This document shows, piece by piece, positions 9,165 to 19,226 of a stretch of 64,000 nucleotides of DNA. The notes beneath the pieces were generated by a model. The model worked only from the letters and a program-made list of their open reading frames with translations. It searched no databases and was not told the origin of the DNA. Position numbers and translations under genes: made by a program. The DNA lies in NCBI RefSeq assembly GCF_005938215.1, contig NZ_VCPD01000001.1:836990-900989 (forward strand). Reading direction: 5' to 3'. Within the stretch, counting starts at the first letter, position 1. Every line of letters begins with the position of its first letter. The stretch is from Ruegeria sediminis (GTDB lineage: Bacteria; Pseudomonadota; Alphaproteobacteria; Rhodobacterales; Rhodobacteraceae).

Positions 9165-9701
9165 TCAGCTGCGCCCGGTCAACCGGCCCAGCCATCCCTT
9201 TTTCTTCTCGGCCGGTTCGCCGACGGCTTCGGGCTCTTCCTCGGCTTCCGGTTCGGCCGGGCCTTCCAGGTGTTCCTGCAGGCTGGCGAAGAACTGGTCC
9301 GCCATCTTCTTGGCGAAGCCGTCGATCAGGCGGCTGCCCAACTGCGCCAGCTTGCCGCCCACCTTTGCATCGACATCGTAGGCCAGCACCGTGCCGCCAT
9401 TTTCGCCGGCGCTCAGCGTGACGACCGCCCCGCCCTTGGCGAAACCGGCAGCGCCCCCCTTGCCTTCGCCCGAAATCGTCAAACGCTCGTTCTCGACCAT
9501 GTCGGACATGTTGACGGTACCCTTGAAGGTCGCCTTTACCGGCCCGACCTTCTGCACCACCGTTGCCTCGTAGCCTTCGCTCGGGTTGCCGGTCACCTCC
9601 TGCGCCCCGGAGACGCAGGCCTTGAGCACTTCGGGGTCCAGAAGCGCCGCGTAAACGGCGGCCGGTTCGGCCTTGATCTCTCGCGTGTCGCTCATGTGCA
9701 T
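9165..9701 (-). CDS. CoxG/SRPBCC family protein
   Basis: This 178-residue protein is related to carbon monoxide dehydrogenase subunit G. The SRPBCC fold is suggested by [22 protein letters not shown] at the N-terminus and [20 protein letters not shown] as the long C-terminal helix. An acidic Glu/Pro/Ala linker and a basic tail (KKKGWLGRL) follow and may touch membrane. CoxG proteins help recruit or mature molybdenum hydroxylases, but no coxSML genes are nearby, so the role is open. The start is ATG 9701, with a second ATG two codons later. Confidence 0.85.
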   Translation of the reverse strand: MHMSDTREIKAEPAAVYAALLDPEVLKACVSGAQEVTGNPSEGYEATVVQKVGPVKATFKGTVNMSDMVENERLTISGEGKGGAAGFAKGGAVVTLSAGENGGTVLAYDVDAKVGGKLAQLGSRLIDGFAKKMADQFFASLQEHLEGPAEPEAEEEPEAVGEPAEKKKGWLGRLTGRS

Positions 9702-9873
9702 GGGCGCGTCTCCTTCCCCTTTTGTGCAACGCTCCTGAAAAGACCTAGCGCCTGAGCCCAAGCTTTGGCAACCGGAACCAAAGCACTAGAAGGCATGGAC
9801 ATCCCCGGACCTTGTGATAGCGGTTGTAGACGGCATCGGGTGACGATCCGCCCGCACGCCCACGGAGCACCAC

Positions 9874-10854
9874 ATGACAGACGCCCTGCAGAACCGGTCC
9901 GCCGCCGGGATCGCATTCATCGTGGCCGGCATGGTCGCGATTTCGATCAACGACATGCTGATCAAGCAGTTGTCGGGCGACTATCCCTTGCATCAGATGG
10001 TGTTCATGCGGTCCTCCATCGGCATCGTCCTGTCGCTGTTTCTGGTGCAGGTCGAGGGTGGAGTGTCGTTGCTGCGAACGCGCCATCCGGTGCTGCACAC
10101 GGTCCGCTGTCTGTTGGTGGTGATCTCGAACATGACCTTTTTCGTCGCGCTGGCAGCCGCGCCCCTGGCGGATGTCACGGCCCTGTTCTTTGCCGCACCC
10201 CTGTTCATCACCGTCCTCTCGATTCCCATCCTCGGAGAAAAGGTGGGGCCGATGCGGATCGGCGCGGTCGTCGTGGGTTTCGCCGGCGTGATCATCATGC
10301 AAAGCCCGTGGGAAGGGGGCACGTCCATCGCGGCCGACCGCATCGTCCTGATGTTGCCGGTCCTGTCGGCGCTGACCTATGCGCTGAACCAGCTCATGAC
10401 CCGAAAACTGGGCGCGACAACCAAGGCATCGGCGCTGGCGGTCTACATCCAGGGCATGTTCATCCTCGTCTCGATCGGGTTCTACCTTGTGGCCGGGGAC
10501 GGGCGATTTGCGGAAGGCACCGATAACCCGAGCCTCAATTTCCTGCTGCGCGCCTGGACCTGGCCCGCCGAAGGAGATTGGCCTTATTTCATCTGGCTGG
10601 GGCTGAATTCGGGCATCGTCGGCTATTGCCTGGCCCAAGCCTACCGGGTCGCAGACGCCGCCACGGTGGCGCCGTTCGAATATGTGGGTCTGCCCTTGGC
10701 CGTGTTCTGGGGCTGGCTGGTCTGGGGCGAACTGCCCGCTCCCGTGGTCTGGCTTGGCATATCGATGATCATGGGCGCGGGCCTGTTCGTCTTCCTGCGC
10801 GAACAGCAGAAGGCGCGCAAGATCGCCCGAACCGAGGTCAAGGGCAGATACTAG
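9874..10854 (+). CDS. DMT superfamily transporter (EamA domains)
   Basis: This 326-residue inner-membrane protein has two EamA repeats and about ten transmembrane helices. The first repeat begins AGIAFIVAGMVAISINDMLIKQLSG, and the second contains LPVLSALTYALNQLMTRKLG. A conserved proline/glutamate element closes the second repeat (APFEYVGLPLAVFWGWLVWGE). A GGAG site precedes ATG 9874. The substrate is unknown. Family members export amino acids or small metabolites. It is convergent with the crotonase gene, with only 15 bases between stops. Confidence 0.9.
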   Translation: MTDALQNRSAAGIAFIVAGMVAISINDMLIKQLSGDYPLHQMVFMRSSIGIVLSLFLVQVEGGVSLLRTRHPVLHTVRCLLVVISNMTFFVALAAAPLADVTALFFAAPLFITVLSIPILGEKVGPMRIGAVVVGFAGVIIMQSPWEGGTSIAADRIVLMLPVLSALTYALNQLMTRKLGATTKASALAVYIQGMFILVSIGFYLVAGDGRFAEGTDNPSLNFLLRAWTWPAEGDWPYFIWLGLNSGIVGYCLAQAYRVADAATVAPFEYVGLPLAVFWGWLVWGELPAPVVWLGISMIMGAGLFVFLREQQKARKIARTEVKGRY

Positions 10855-10869
10855 ACTTGGGCAAACCGG

Positions 10870-11730
10870 CTACCGGTTGCGCTTCGGCAATTCCTCGTTG
10901 GCGGTCCAGTCCCAGGTGCCCTCGTCGCGCTCGGACACGGCCTGTTTCCACCCGACCTCCTCGGCCCGGGTTTTGAAATTGATCCCTTCTGGCGAATGTC
11001 GGGTGATGCCGTCAAAGATCGTGGCCAGCCGCTGCGTCTGCATCAGGCCCGTCTGCTCGATCGCCTGGTTGATGACCAGCTTCTGCATTGCAAGCTGGTT
11101 GATCGGCACCGTCGCCATGCGCGCGGCCAGTTCCTCGACCGCGCCGTCCAGCTGATCCGCGGGCGCGGCTTTCAGGACCAGCCCCATCTCGGCCGCCTCG
11201 CGCCCAGTGATCTTGTCGCCGGTGAACAGCATCCGCTTGGCCCGTTCGGGCCCCAGCCGATAGACCCACATCGCCGTGGTCGGACACCCCCAGACCCGCG
11301 CCGGCATGTAGCCGATCTGCGCATCCTCAGCCATGATGGTAAGGTCCGCACACAGCGCGATGTCGGACCCGCCGGCGACCGCAAAGCCGTGGACCTTGCA
11401 GATCACCGGCTTCATCGCGCGCCACAGCGACATGAAGGCCTGCGTGTTGCGCCACATGAAACCGTAATCCTTGATCGGATCCCACGGCATCGGCTGGGTG
11501 ACCTCTCCGGCCCCGTTGCCTTCGGCGTAGAAGGTCAGATCGTAGCCGGCGCAGAAAGCCGGGCCGTTTCCCGACAGAATCATGACGTGCACGCCCGGAT
11601 CGGCGTCCGCCCGCGCGACCGCTTTGGCCAGTTCGACGGGCATCTCGTCGTTGATCGCGTTCATCACTTGGGGCCGGTCCAGCGTGATCCGCGCGATCCG
11701 GCCGTCTATCTCGTAGGCAACTACAGGCAT
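10870..11730 (-). CDS. enoyl-CoA hydratase/isomerase (crotonase) family protein
   Basis: This 286-residue crotonase-fold enzyme starts at ATG 11730 behind a GGAGGGTGAG ribosome site. The oxyanion-hole segments are SGNGPAFCAGYDLTFY near residue 60 and HGFAVAGGSDIALCADLTIMAEDAQIG near 115-140, and the usual glutamates are only partly conserved. It is divergent from a class III CoA-transferase gene 141 bases away. The two could share a promoter region and act in sequence on an acyl-CoA. The exact substrate cannot be assigned. Confidence 0.9.
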   Translation of the reverse strand: MPVVAYEIDGRIARITLDRPQVMNAINDEMPVELAKAVARADADPGVHVMILSGNGPAFCAGYDLTFYAEGNGAGEVTQPMPWDPIKDYGFMWRNTQAFMSLWRAMKPVICKVHGFAVAGGSDIALCADLTIMAEDAQIGYMPARVWGCPTTAMWVYRLGPERAKRMLFTGDKITGREAAEMGLVLKAAPADQLDGAVEELAARMATVPINQLAMQKLVINQAIEQTGLMQTQRLATIFDGITRHSPEGINFKTRAEEVGWKQAVSERDEGTWDWTANEELPKRNR

Positions 11731-11871
11731 CTCACCCTCCCTCTTGGCCAACAGCAAAGCACGGGTTCGCGATCCGGCATAGCACCCGGAGGCGGGACGT
11801 CACGTCGCGCACCGGTCCTCTTGCAATCCCGCGCGCCAACCTGAACCTTGCCGCCAGAGGGAGGACCCGAC

Positions 11872-12966
11872 ATGCTGAACGGCATCCGCATCATCGAGAT
11901 CGAGGGGCTTGGCCCGGGGCCCTTCGCCGCCATGCTGCTGGCGGATCTGGGCGCCGACGTGATCACCGTTCACCGCAAAGGCGGCGCGGTGACGCCGGGG
12001 ATGCCGGAACGCTCCCTGTTAGACCGCGGCAAGCGTTCGATCGCCCTCGACCTCAAGGACGGTGGCGATCTGGACACGGTGAAGCGGCTGATCGCGACGG
12101 CGGACGGGCTGATCGAAGGGTTCCGTCCCGGCGTGATGGAGAAACTGGGCCTCGGTCCGGATGCCTGTCACGCGCTGAACCCGAAACTGGTCTATGGCCG
12201 CATGACCGGCTGGGGTCAGACCGGGCCGCTGGCCCATGCGGCGGGGCACGACCTGAACTACATCTCGCTCTCCGGCGCGCTCTGGTATGGTTCCGCGCCA
12301 AGCGACGCCCCGCAGACCCCCGCAACGCTGGTCGGGGACATCGGCGGCGGGGCGATGTACCTAGTCGCCGGCATCCTCGCGGGTCTCATCAGCGCAAGCG
12401 CGACCGGACGAGGCACGGTGGTCGACGCCGCCATCTACGACGGCTCGGCGCACATGATGAACCTGCTGATGAGCCTGCGCCAGACCGGCAACCTGTCCGA
12501 GGCGCGCGGCCACAGCCTGCTCGACGGCCCCCATTGGAGCCGCACCTATGCCTGCGCCGACTCCGGCCACATCACGGTTCAGTGCCTCGAGCCCAAGTTC
12601 TACGCGGTCTTCCTCGACCGGCTGGGACTTTCGGACGATCCGGCGTTCCAGCGGCAATACGACCCGAAACTCTGGCCGGACCTGACGCGGCGGCTCGCAA
12701 AAATCTTTTCCGAACATCCGCGCGACCACTGGACCGCGCTGTTTCTGGGCACTGATGCCTGCGTCGCTCCGGTCCTCAGCCCCGAGGAAGCCCGGGCGCA
12801 CGAGATGAATGCCGCCCGCCGGACATGGCGCGAGATCGACGGCACGCTGCAGGCCGCCGCCGCACCGCGGTTTTCGAACGCCGAATGGCAGCCAAAACCC
12901 AGCCCCGCGCGCGGGGAACATACCGAGGAAATTCTTGCCGAACTCCGTGACGGGAAGCAGGGCTGA
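11872..12966 (+). CDS. CaiB/BaiF (class III) CoA-transferase or alpha-methylacyl-CoA racemase
   Basis: This is a 364-residue member of the class III CoA-transferase family. It begins MLNGIRIIEIEGLGPGPFAAMLLADLGADVI, the usual N-terminal signature. RSIALDLKDGGD follows near residue 60, then the FRPGVMEKLGLG motif, and GHDLNYISLSGAL near 125. The length and the DLNYISLSG segment fit alpha-methylacyl-CoA racemase better than formyl- or succinyl-CoA transferases. A GAGGAC site precedes ATG 11872. The neighbouring divergent crotonase suggests branched or unsaturated acyl-CoA metabolism. Confidence 0.9.
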   Translation: MLNGIRIIEIEGLGPGPFAAMLLADLGADVITVHRKGGAVTPGMPERSLLDRGKRSIALDLKDGGDLDTVKRLIATADGLIEGFRPGVMEKLGLGPDACHALNPKLVYGRMTGWGQTGPLAHAAGHDLNYISLSGALWYGSAPSDAPQTPATLVGDIGGGAMYLVAGILAGLISASATGRGTVVDAAIYDGSAHMMNLLMSLRQTGNLSEARGHSLLDGPHWSRTYACADSGHITVQCLEPKFYAVFLDRLGLSDDPAFQRQYDPKLWPDLTRRLAKIFSEHPRDHWTALFLGTDACVAPVLSPEEARAHEMNAARRTWREIDGTLQAAAAPRFSNAEWQPKPSPARGEHTEEILAELRDGKQG

Positions 12967-13047
12967 TCCGTCCCTTCATCTGGCCGGAAATACCCCGGCG
13001 GTGAGTTGGCCGAAGGCCAAGTGGGGGGCTGGCCCCTTCGGCTTGAC

Positions 13048-14082
13048 CTACCGCCCGCGCACCGTGTCGATCATCAACTGCACGTTCTCGGGGTCCGCTT
13101 CCGGCGTGATCCCGTGCCCGAGGTTGAAGATGTGCGGCCCCTTCGAGAAGGCCCGGACGATCCGCCGGGTTTCATCGACCAGCGCCTGCCCGCCTGTCAC
13201 CATGTGAGAGGAGGCGAGGTTGCCCTGCACGCAGCCATCGACCTGCACATGCTCGGCCGCCCATTCGGGCGAGACCGAGTTGTCCAGCGCGACGCAATCC
13301 ACTCCGGTCGCCTTGGCGAAACCGACATAGCCGTCACCCGCTTCGCGCGGGAAGCCGATAACCGGTATGCCAGGATGGCGCTGCTTCAGCCCCTGAGTGA
13401 TCTCGCGGCAGGGCTCGACGGCGTATTTCACGAAGGCATCGCCTTTCAGCGACCCGGCCCAGCTGTCGAAAATCTTGACGACCTCGGCCCCGGCCTCGAT
13501 CTGGGCCGACAGGTACTCGATGGTTGCGGCGGTGATCCGGCCGAGCAGCGCCTCGAACAGCGCGACGTTTTCCTGCCGCAGCGCGTGGGCCGGACCCTGA
13601 TCGGGCGTTCCGCGCCCGGCGATCATATAGGTGGCGACGGTCCAGGGCGCGCCGGCAAAACCGATCAGCGTGGTTTCGGCCGGCAATTCGCGCGACAGGA
13701 TGCGGACGGTTTCGTAGACCGGGGACAGCGTGTCGTGAATGTCCGAGACCGGTTTCAGCGCCTCGAACTCGGCCTGTCGCGTGATGGTCGACAAACGCGG
13801 CCCCTCGCCGGTCACGAACCACAGATCCGCGCCCAGCGCCTGCGGCACCAGCAGGATGTCGGCGAACAGGATGGCCGCATCGAATCCGTAGCGGCGGATC
13901 GGCTGCAGCGTCACCTCGGCCGCCAGATCGGGTGTGTAGCAGAGCGACAGGAAATCCCCCGCCTGTTCACGGGTGGCGCGGTATTCGGGCAGATACCGCC
14001 CTGCCTGCCGCATCATCCAGATCGGCGGAACCTCCTGCACCTCGCCCGCAAGTGCCCGCAGCAATTTTTTCGTTCCGGCCAT
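13048..14082 (-). CDS. hemE: uroporphyrinogen decarboxylase
   Basis: HemE decarboxylates the four acetate side chains of uroporphyrinogen III to give coproporphyrinogen III in haem synthesis. The 344-residue protein shows [17 protein letters not shown] near residues 20-36, the family signature that includes the catalytic arginines. [13 protein letters not shown] is near 135 and INLGHG-like [17 protein letters not shown] near the C-terminus. The start is ATG 14082 (MAGTKKLLR). The gene is divergent from hemC across a 107-base gap that must hold both promoters. Confidence 0.96.
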   Translation of the reverse strand: MAGTKKLLRALAGEVQEVPPIWMMRQAGRYLPEYRATREQAGDFLSLCYTPDLAAEVTLQPIRRYGFDAAILFADILLVPQALGADLWFVTGEGPRLSTITRQAEFEALKPVSDIHDTLSPVYETVRILSRELPAETTLIGFAGAPWTVATYMIAGRGTPDQGPAHALRQENVALFEALLGRITAATIEYLSAQIEAGAEVVKIFDSWAGSLKGDAFVKYAVEPCREITQGLKQRHPGIPVIGFPREAGDGYVGFAKATGVDCVALDNSVSPEWAAEHVQVDGCVQGNLASSHMVTGGQALVDETRRIVRAFSKGPHIFNLGHGITPEADPENVQLMIDTVRGR

Positions 14083-14189
14083 GCTCGCCCCCAAAAACTC
14101 CTGTTTCGGCCACCGCTCGGCCTTCGGCGGCAATTTGTCAAGCTTTGCCCCCATTGTCAGGGCAATGTGACGCGACTAAAGCTTGGGCC

Positions 14190-15146
14190 ATGACCGCACC
14201 GCTTCCCTCCCCCGCATCGCCGCTCAGGATCGGCACCCGTGGTTCGCCGCTGGCGCTGGCACAAGCCCACGAGACCCGCGACCGCCTGAGCGCCGCCTTC
14301 GACCTGCCCATCGAGGCTTTCGAAATCGTCGTGATCAAGACCACCGGAGACAATCGCGCCCTGATCGACGCGGACCGCCCTCTGAAGGAGTTGGGCGGCA
14401 AGGGCCTGTTCACCAAGGAGATCGAGGAAGACCTTCTGTCGGGCCGCATAGACATCGCGGTGCATTCGATGAAGGACATGCCGGTTCTGCAGCCCGATGG
14501 CCTGTTGCTGGACACCTACCTGCCACGCGAGGATGTCCGGGACGCTTTCGTTTCGCCCACGAAATCCTCTCTGGCAGATCTGAAGCAGGGCGCGGTGGTC
14601 GGCACCTCGTCGCTGCGCCGGCGCGCGCAGTTGCTCAACCGCCGGCCCGACCTGAAGGTTGTCGAATTCCGGGGCAACGTGCAAACCAGGCTGAAGAAGC
14701 TGGGCGAAGGTGTTGCCGAATGCACGTTCCTTGCCTTGGCGGGCCTCAACCGCCTGGCCATGGGCGATGTGCCTGCGACGCCGATTCCCACCGACGACAT
14801 GCTGCCCGCGGTGGCGCAGGGCGCCATCGGCATCGAGCGCCGATCGGACGACAGCCGCGCCGCCGAGATGCTGTCCGCGATCCATCACGCCGAAACCGGG
14901 CAGCGACTGGCGGCAGAGCGCGCCTTTCTGACGGCCTTGGACGGATCCTGTGAAACCCCCATCGCAGGGCTGGCCGAACTGGACGGCTCGATCCTCCGGC
15001 TGCGCGGCGAAGTGCTGCGCCCGGACGGGTCCGAGGTCATCGCCGACGACGTGACGGGACCGATCGAGGACGGCGCCGAGATGGGCCGCGCCATGGCGGC
15101 CAGGTTGCTGGCCCAAGCCGGCGAGAATTTCTTCGAATGGCGCTGA
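14190..15146 (+). CDS. hemC: hydroxymethylbilane synthase (porphobilinogen deaminase)
   Basis: HemC polymerises four porphobilinogen units into hydroxymethylbilane. The 318-residue protein has the N-terminal LRIGTRGSPLALAQA, HSMKDMP near residue 95, GTSSLRRRAQLLNRRPDL near 145, and FRGNVQTRLKKL. The cofactor-attachment cysteine lies in DGSCETPIAG near 253. The upstream part of the long open frame overlaps hemE and is not translated in reality. A short hairpin around CTTG-TGCGGTTTTTCCGCC-CAAG just after the stop may end the transcript. Confidence 0.96.
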   Translation: MTAPLPSPASPLRIGTRGSPLALAQAHETRDRLSAAFDLPIEAFEIVVIKTTGDNRALIDADRPLKELGGKGLFTKEIEEDLLSGRIDIAVHSMKDMPVLQPDGLLLDTYLPREDVRDAFVSPTKSSLADLKQGAVVGTSSLRRRAQLLNRRPDLKVVEFRGNVQTRLKKLGEGVAECTFLALAGLNRLAMGDVPATPIPTDDMLPAVAQGAIGIERRSDDSRAAEMLSAIHHAETGQRLAAERAFLTALDGSCETPIAGLAELDGSILRLRGEVLRPDGSEVIADDVTGPIEDGAEMGRAMAARLLAQAGENFFEWR

Positions 15147-15414
15147 CTTGTGCGGTTTTTCCGCCCAAGTGTGAACTGGTTCACAGATTCCGCTGAAAGT
15201 TTGCTATGATGGTGGGACCATCCCTGTGGTGGAGCGAGGATCGGCCCACGTGTGTCAGATCGACCGGCGCGACAAACTGCGGTCGCTGATGCTCGAGGGG
15301 GCGGGCTGATCCTCGCAACCCAGGGTGGTTCACACCAAATCGCCAGAACCAATCACCGGCGCGAATATGCATGTCGCGAGCAGCCGCCCGGAGCGCCGGC
15401 GAAATCGCGCGGAA

Positions 15415-17646
15415 TCACGCCCCGGCGGATCGGGAAAACTGGAAATGCCTGAAAGCAATCTGCTCTGCCTCGGATCCGGGCCGGAAATCCGCGCTTCTTT
15501 CGGGCAGAATGGAATAAAACCGGACCAACCCCGGCTCGATCGCACGCGCCAGTTCGGCGCATAGCCCTGCCATCGCCTCGATATCCGGCGGAGGCTTGCC
15601 GTCGCGTAGCATTGAAATCAGCCTGTCGTGGGATTCCGAAAGTTCCGCGAATCCCGCGGACCGCGCGATATCCTCGTCACCCACGACAAGATAAATCGAC
15701 TCGGCCCGGCTCTTGCCCTTCAGCGGCACGACACCCGCCTCCAGCATCGCCAGCGTGTCCTTCCCGGCGTCGAACACGGCCTCGGATACCAGAATGTCGT
15801 ATTCCACATGGCGGCAAATCTGTTCGATGCGCGCAGCCACGTTCACCACGTCGCCGACCACGGTGTAGTTGAAGCGTTTGCTCGAGCCGATATTGCCGAC
15901 GCAGGCACGACCCGAGGCGCAGCCCGTGGCCAGAACGATCGGCGCACGCCCCCGCATCTTGGGCGCGTCGTTGAAGCCGGCCACGGCGGCGCGCATCCGC
16001 AGGGCCGCCCGGGCTGCCCGCAGCGCGTGGTCCTGCAACGGCATCGGGGCGTTCCAGAACGCCATGACGGCATCGCCAATGAACTTGTCGATCGTCCCCT
16101 TCTCGGCAAGGATCTGGTCCCCGACGCTCGAGAACAGTTCGTTCAGCAGCTTCACCAGATCGGTGGCCGACATCGTTTCGGTGAGCGGGGTGAACCCGCG
16201 GATGTCAGAGAACATCACGGTGATGTCCTGCGTCTCGCCGCCCAGTTCCAGGGCGTGACCGCTGGTCTCCATCTCGTCCAGAATCTCGGGCGCGACGTAA
16301 TGCGCGAAGGTGCGGCGGATCGCGCGTTTCTCCCGTTCGGTCGAGACGAACAGATACCCGGCCAGCACCCCGAAATTCACCATTCCCCCGACCAGCGGGA
16401 AGGTCACGTCGAACAGTACGGAGTTGTACTGAAACGCCGCCCAACTGATGCCGACGACCGAGGCCGCCGCGACCCCGCCGGCAACGAAGGACGGGACCGC
16501 GCCGGCTCCCGACATGACGCCTGTCACGATCAGCCCCAGCAGCACGAAACAGATCAGTTCGAGCGCCGCCGTGACGTCGGACCGCTGCAGGACCTCTCCG
16601 ATCACGATCTGCTCGATGATCTGGGCGTGGATCGATACCCCCGGAACGGATTCGCCCAAGGATGTTTCGCGAATGTCGAGAAGCCCGGCGGCAGAGGTTC
16701 CCACAAGGACGATCCTGCCTTCGATCTGGTCCCGAAGCGCCGGATCGAATTCCTCGGCAAGCACATCCGCCGCCGAGAGGTAGAGCCGCGGGTCGTCCGG
16801 GCGATATCTGACCCAAATCTCGCCATGCTCGGTCGTGGGGATCTGGAATCCGCCAATCCCCAGCGACAGCATGATCCCGGCTTCGTCCAGCGCACCCTCG
16901 GCGAAGATGTTGGGTTCACCCATGGCGACTCTGAGCGCCTCGATGCTGAGGCTGGGCAATATGCCTTCGGGACTTGCCCATAACAGCGGCACCGTCCGCA
17001 CAACCCCCAACCCGCCCAGCGGCGACACGTTCACCCCGCCGATCCCTGCGGCCATTACCCCGAGCGGCGGCGCCAGCGGAGTCCAGTTCGGCACTTTCAC
17101 CAATCCGGAACCCGGGTTTTCACCGATCTCGATGATACCGGCGCGCGGCGTTACCTCGTCCTGGTCGCCACCCAGGCGGGCCGCCACGCCCAGGACCACC
17201 GGCCATCCGGCGATCGTCGTTCCGAACCGGACGTCATTGTCCAGATTGCCGAGGTCGCTGTCGTCTCGCAATACCGCGGCAAACAGCGGATCGTTTGCAA
17301 GACGCGACGGCGAATAGCGGTCCGGTTCGGCGAACAGCATGTCGAAGGCGATTGCCGCGGCGCCATATTCTCCCAGCCGGTCGACCATCCGCGCGAGGAT
17401 CGTGCGCGGCCAGGGCCATTGGCCATATTCGGACAACGAGACTTCGTCGATGTCGACCACGCGAACCGGCAGGTCCGGATCGAAGGGGCGCGGCGACAGA
17501 CGCTGCAGGTAGTCGAAATAGATGAGCCGAGTCGCCTGAACCGGATAGGGATCCAGCACGCGCACGAAACACCCGATCAGGACAAGGATCAGCCCCGCAG
17601 CGAAGAATACCCACTTGCGGTGCCATTTTCTGGATGACGGGAACAT
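15415..17646 (-). CDS. CHASE2-domain class III adenylate/guanylate cyclase
   Basis: This 743-residue membrane receptor cyclase starts at ATG 17646, with GTG 17655 as an alternative. Residues 10-28 are a transmembrane anchor, followed by a large extracytoplasmic CHASE2 domain (VRVVDIDEVSLSEYGQWPWPR; AIAFDMLFAEPD). Three membrane helices follow near residues 370-440, then a C-terminal cyclase domain. The cyclase shows VMFSDIRGFTPLTE and GDAVMAFWNAP with the two metal-binding aspartates, and NVAARIEQICRH. It lies 27 bases after the FecR-domain gene on the same strand, a pairing I know from other roseobacters. It probably links an envelope signal to cyclic nucleotide levels. Confidence 0.93.
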   Translation of the reverse strand: MFPSSRKWHRKWVFFAAGLILVLIGCFVRVLDPYPVQATRLIYFDYLQRLSPRPFDPDLPVRVVDIDEVSLSEYGQWPWPRTILARMVDRLGEYGAAAIAFDMLFAEPDRYSPSRLANDPLFAAVLRDDSDLGNLDNDVRFGTTIAGWPVVLGVAARLGGDQDEVTPRAGIIEIGENPGSGLVKVPNWTPLAPPLGVMAAGIGGVNVSPLGGLGVVRTVPLLWASPEGILPSLSIEALRVAMGEPNIFAEGALDEAGIMLSLGIGGFQIPTTEHGEIWVRYRPDDPRLYLSAADVLAEEFDPALRDQIEGRIVLVGTSAAGLLDIRETSLGESVPGVSIHAQIIEQIVIGEVLQRSDVTAALELICFVLLGLIVTGVMSGAGAVPSFVAGGVAAASVVGISWAAFQYNSVLFDVTFPLVGGMVNFGVLAGYLFVSTEREKRAIRRTFAHYVAPEILDEMETSGHALELGGETQDITVMFSDIRGFTPLTETMSATDLVKLLNELFSSVGDQILAEKGTIDKFIGDAVMAFWNAPMPLQDHALRAARAALRMRAAVAGFNDAPKMRGRAPIVLATGCASGRACVGNIGSSKRFNYTVVGDVVNVAARIEQICRHVEYDILVSEAVFDAGKDTLAMLEAGVVPLKGKSRAESIYLVVGDEDIARSAGFAELSESHDRLISMLRDGKPPPDIEAMAGLCAELARAIEPGLVRFYSILPERSADFRPGSEAEQIAFRHFQFSRSAGA

Positions 17647-17673
17647 ATCACCCACTTCCGGAACCGGACAGCG

Positions 17674-18804
17674 TCACCCGCCCGCGCCGCCGGATCCGCC
17701 CGAACCGGATCCGCCAGAACCGCCGCTGGCACCGCTGGCGCCGCCCCTGCTGCCGCCACCTGCACCGCTGGAGCCGCCGCTTTGTCCACTGCTGGTCGTA
17801 CCACCGCCGCCAGAACTGCCGCCCTGGCTGCCGCCGCCACCGCCCAGCACGCCACCGCCGGTACTGCCCTGGTCACCGCCGGCGCCGGACGGTCCGCCGC
17901 CGCCGCTGCCCAGACCAGTGCCGCCCTGGCCGCCGCTTGCGCCAGGGCCACCGCCGTCACCGCCGGAGGTTCCCACACTCGGTGCCGGTGCCGGTGCCGG
18001 TGCGGGCGGGGCCGGCGCGGGCGCCGGCGGCGCAGGAGCTGGTGCCGGCGCCACCGTGGGGGCCGGAGGCGGCGTTACTTCGGGAATTGGTTGCTTGATC
18101 TGTTCTTCAAACTGCGTCGGCGGTTCCATCAGGCTGGCGCACCCGCCCACATCGGCCCGGAAGGGCTCGGAAAGAACCGTCTGTGACATGATGAATGGGA
18201 AACCGGCGCGCAAGGCTCTGGCTGCTTGCGTGTTGTCCACCGGCCTGCCGATCTGACCGCGCGGCGAGGTCGCGACCAACGCGCATTGCCCCCGTACCAG
18301 CGAGCAGGCGCCTCGCTGGCCGCACATCCGGACGGTACCTTCGAGGATGACCAACGAGCTTTGCCGCTGACCCAGGACCCAGAAATCGAAGATCGTTCCG
18401 CGCACGCCCATCGTCGCGGTCGGCGTCTCGATCGAATAGGCGGATTTCTTGCTTTTCCCCGATATGAAGCGAAAGCTCCCGCCCAAGGCCTTGACCGCGA
18501 AGTTCTTCGCGGCCTGGTTGCCGCGCATCATGGTGACATCCAGAACCATGCGCGCGTTCGGGCCCACGGCGATCTTGGTCTCGTCAGAAAAGATGATCTG
18601 CACCACCCCGCTGCCATCCGTGGTGATCGCGTCGCCGGAGTTCACCGCCATCCCCTGACGTATGACCTGCGTCGCACCACCCGAGGTAAGCCGCGCACCC
18701 TGCTTGACGCCGACAACCTTGCCGATTTCGGCCCGGGCTTCGCCCGAAAGTTGGACGCACAGCACCAGAAACAGCAGCAACCACAACACCTTGAACCAAG
18801 ACAC
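17674..18804 (-). CDS. secreted FecR-domain protein with Pro/Ala and Gly/Ser-rich tail
   Basis: This 376-residue protein starts at GTG 18804, seven bases after GGGAG. It has a signal peptide (residues 1-25, cleavage near ARA-EIG). A FecR domain spans roughly residues 35-190 (GDAITTDGSGVVQIIFSDETKIAVGPNARMVLD; VRGTIFDFWV), with three cysteines near CGQRGACSLVRGQC. A Pro-Ala repeat linker follows at about 243-275. The last 100 residues are almost only Gly and Ser. The FecR domain is predicted to be periplasmic, so this is not a classical sigma regulator. It may be the sensory or structural partner of the downstream CHASE2 cyclase. Confidence 0.85.
   Translation of the reverse strand: MSWFKVLWLLLFLVLCVQLSGEARAEIGKVVGVKQGARLTSGGATQVIRQGMAVNSGDAITTDGSGVVQIIFSDETKIAVGPNARMVLDVTMMRGNQAAKNFAVKALGGSFRFISGKSKKSAYSIETPTATMGVRGTIFDFWVLGQRQSSLVILEGTVRMCGQRGACSLVRGQCALVATSPRGQIGRPVDNTQAARALRAGFPFIMSQTVLSEPFRADVGGCASLMEPPTQFEEQIKQPIPEVTPPPAPTVAPAPAPAPPAPAPAPPAPAPAPAPSVGTSGGDGGGPGASGGQGGTGLGSGGGGPSGAGGDQGSTGGGVLGGGGGSQGGSSGGGGTTSSGQSGGSSGAGGGSRGGASGASGGSGGSGSGGSGGAGG
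17680..18065. repeat. low-complexity GC-rich repeat tract inside the FecR-domain gene
   Basis: The 3' third of the FecR gene consists of near-repeats of CCGCCG/CCACCG units (coding Gly-Gly-Ser) and of a GCCGGT unit (coding Pro-Ala). Such tracts are prone to slippage and to length variation between strains. Confidence 0.7.
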
Positions 18805-19226
18805 ACCAATTCTCCCACCTGGGGTTCCAAATGGCTCACCGAGGTTTCCCCCAACCCGATGACCCCGGAAACGTCCCGGTCCAGCGGTGCCTGTACTACG
18901 CGCTTATTGATCAGCAATTGCTGCAAATATTCCTATATTTCAGTCTCTTTTGCAAGCAAACCGGGGCTGAGGGCATCCAGTCGTGCAGCCGACAAAACCG
19001 TCGGGCCGACCGTGCCAACAGGAGCATTCCCGAATCCGCCACGCAGGCATCTGCCTCGGCGCGCAACTCGTGACCGCATGTCCGATTGCCGACTGGCCGG
19101 CGCAATTGGCGGAAGGTCCGGCCTTTCCGCCGGTTTTCAACGGCTTGTCACATTGGCCCAAAAAAGACCCCGCCCCACCAAAATCGCCCTTGTACTTCCG
19201 TCGCTTGCACGGCTATACCCGGCGGC
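18805..19226. other. gene-less stretch between the FecR gene and tRNA-Ser
   Basis: About 420 bases without a credible gene. It must carry the FecR promoter (minus strand) and the tRNA-Ser promoter (plus strand). A CGATGACCCCGGAAACG-containing GC-rich part gives way to an AT-rich patch near 18900-18950. I see no clear -35/-10 boxes or repeats. Confidence 0.5.

Noticed and set aside
12361..12921. 186-codon minus-strand frame inside the CoA-transferase gene
   Set aside because: The plus strand encodes a clear family protein. The antisense peptide has no motifs.
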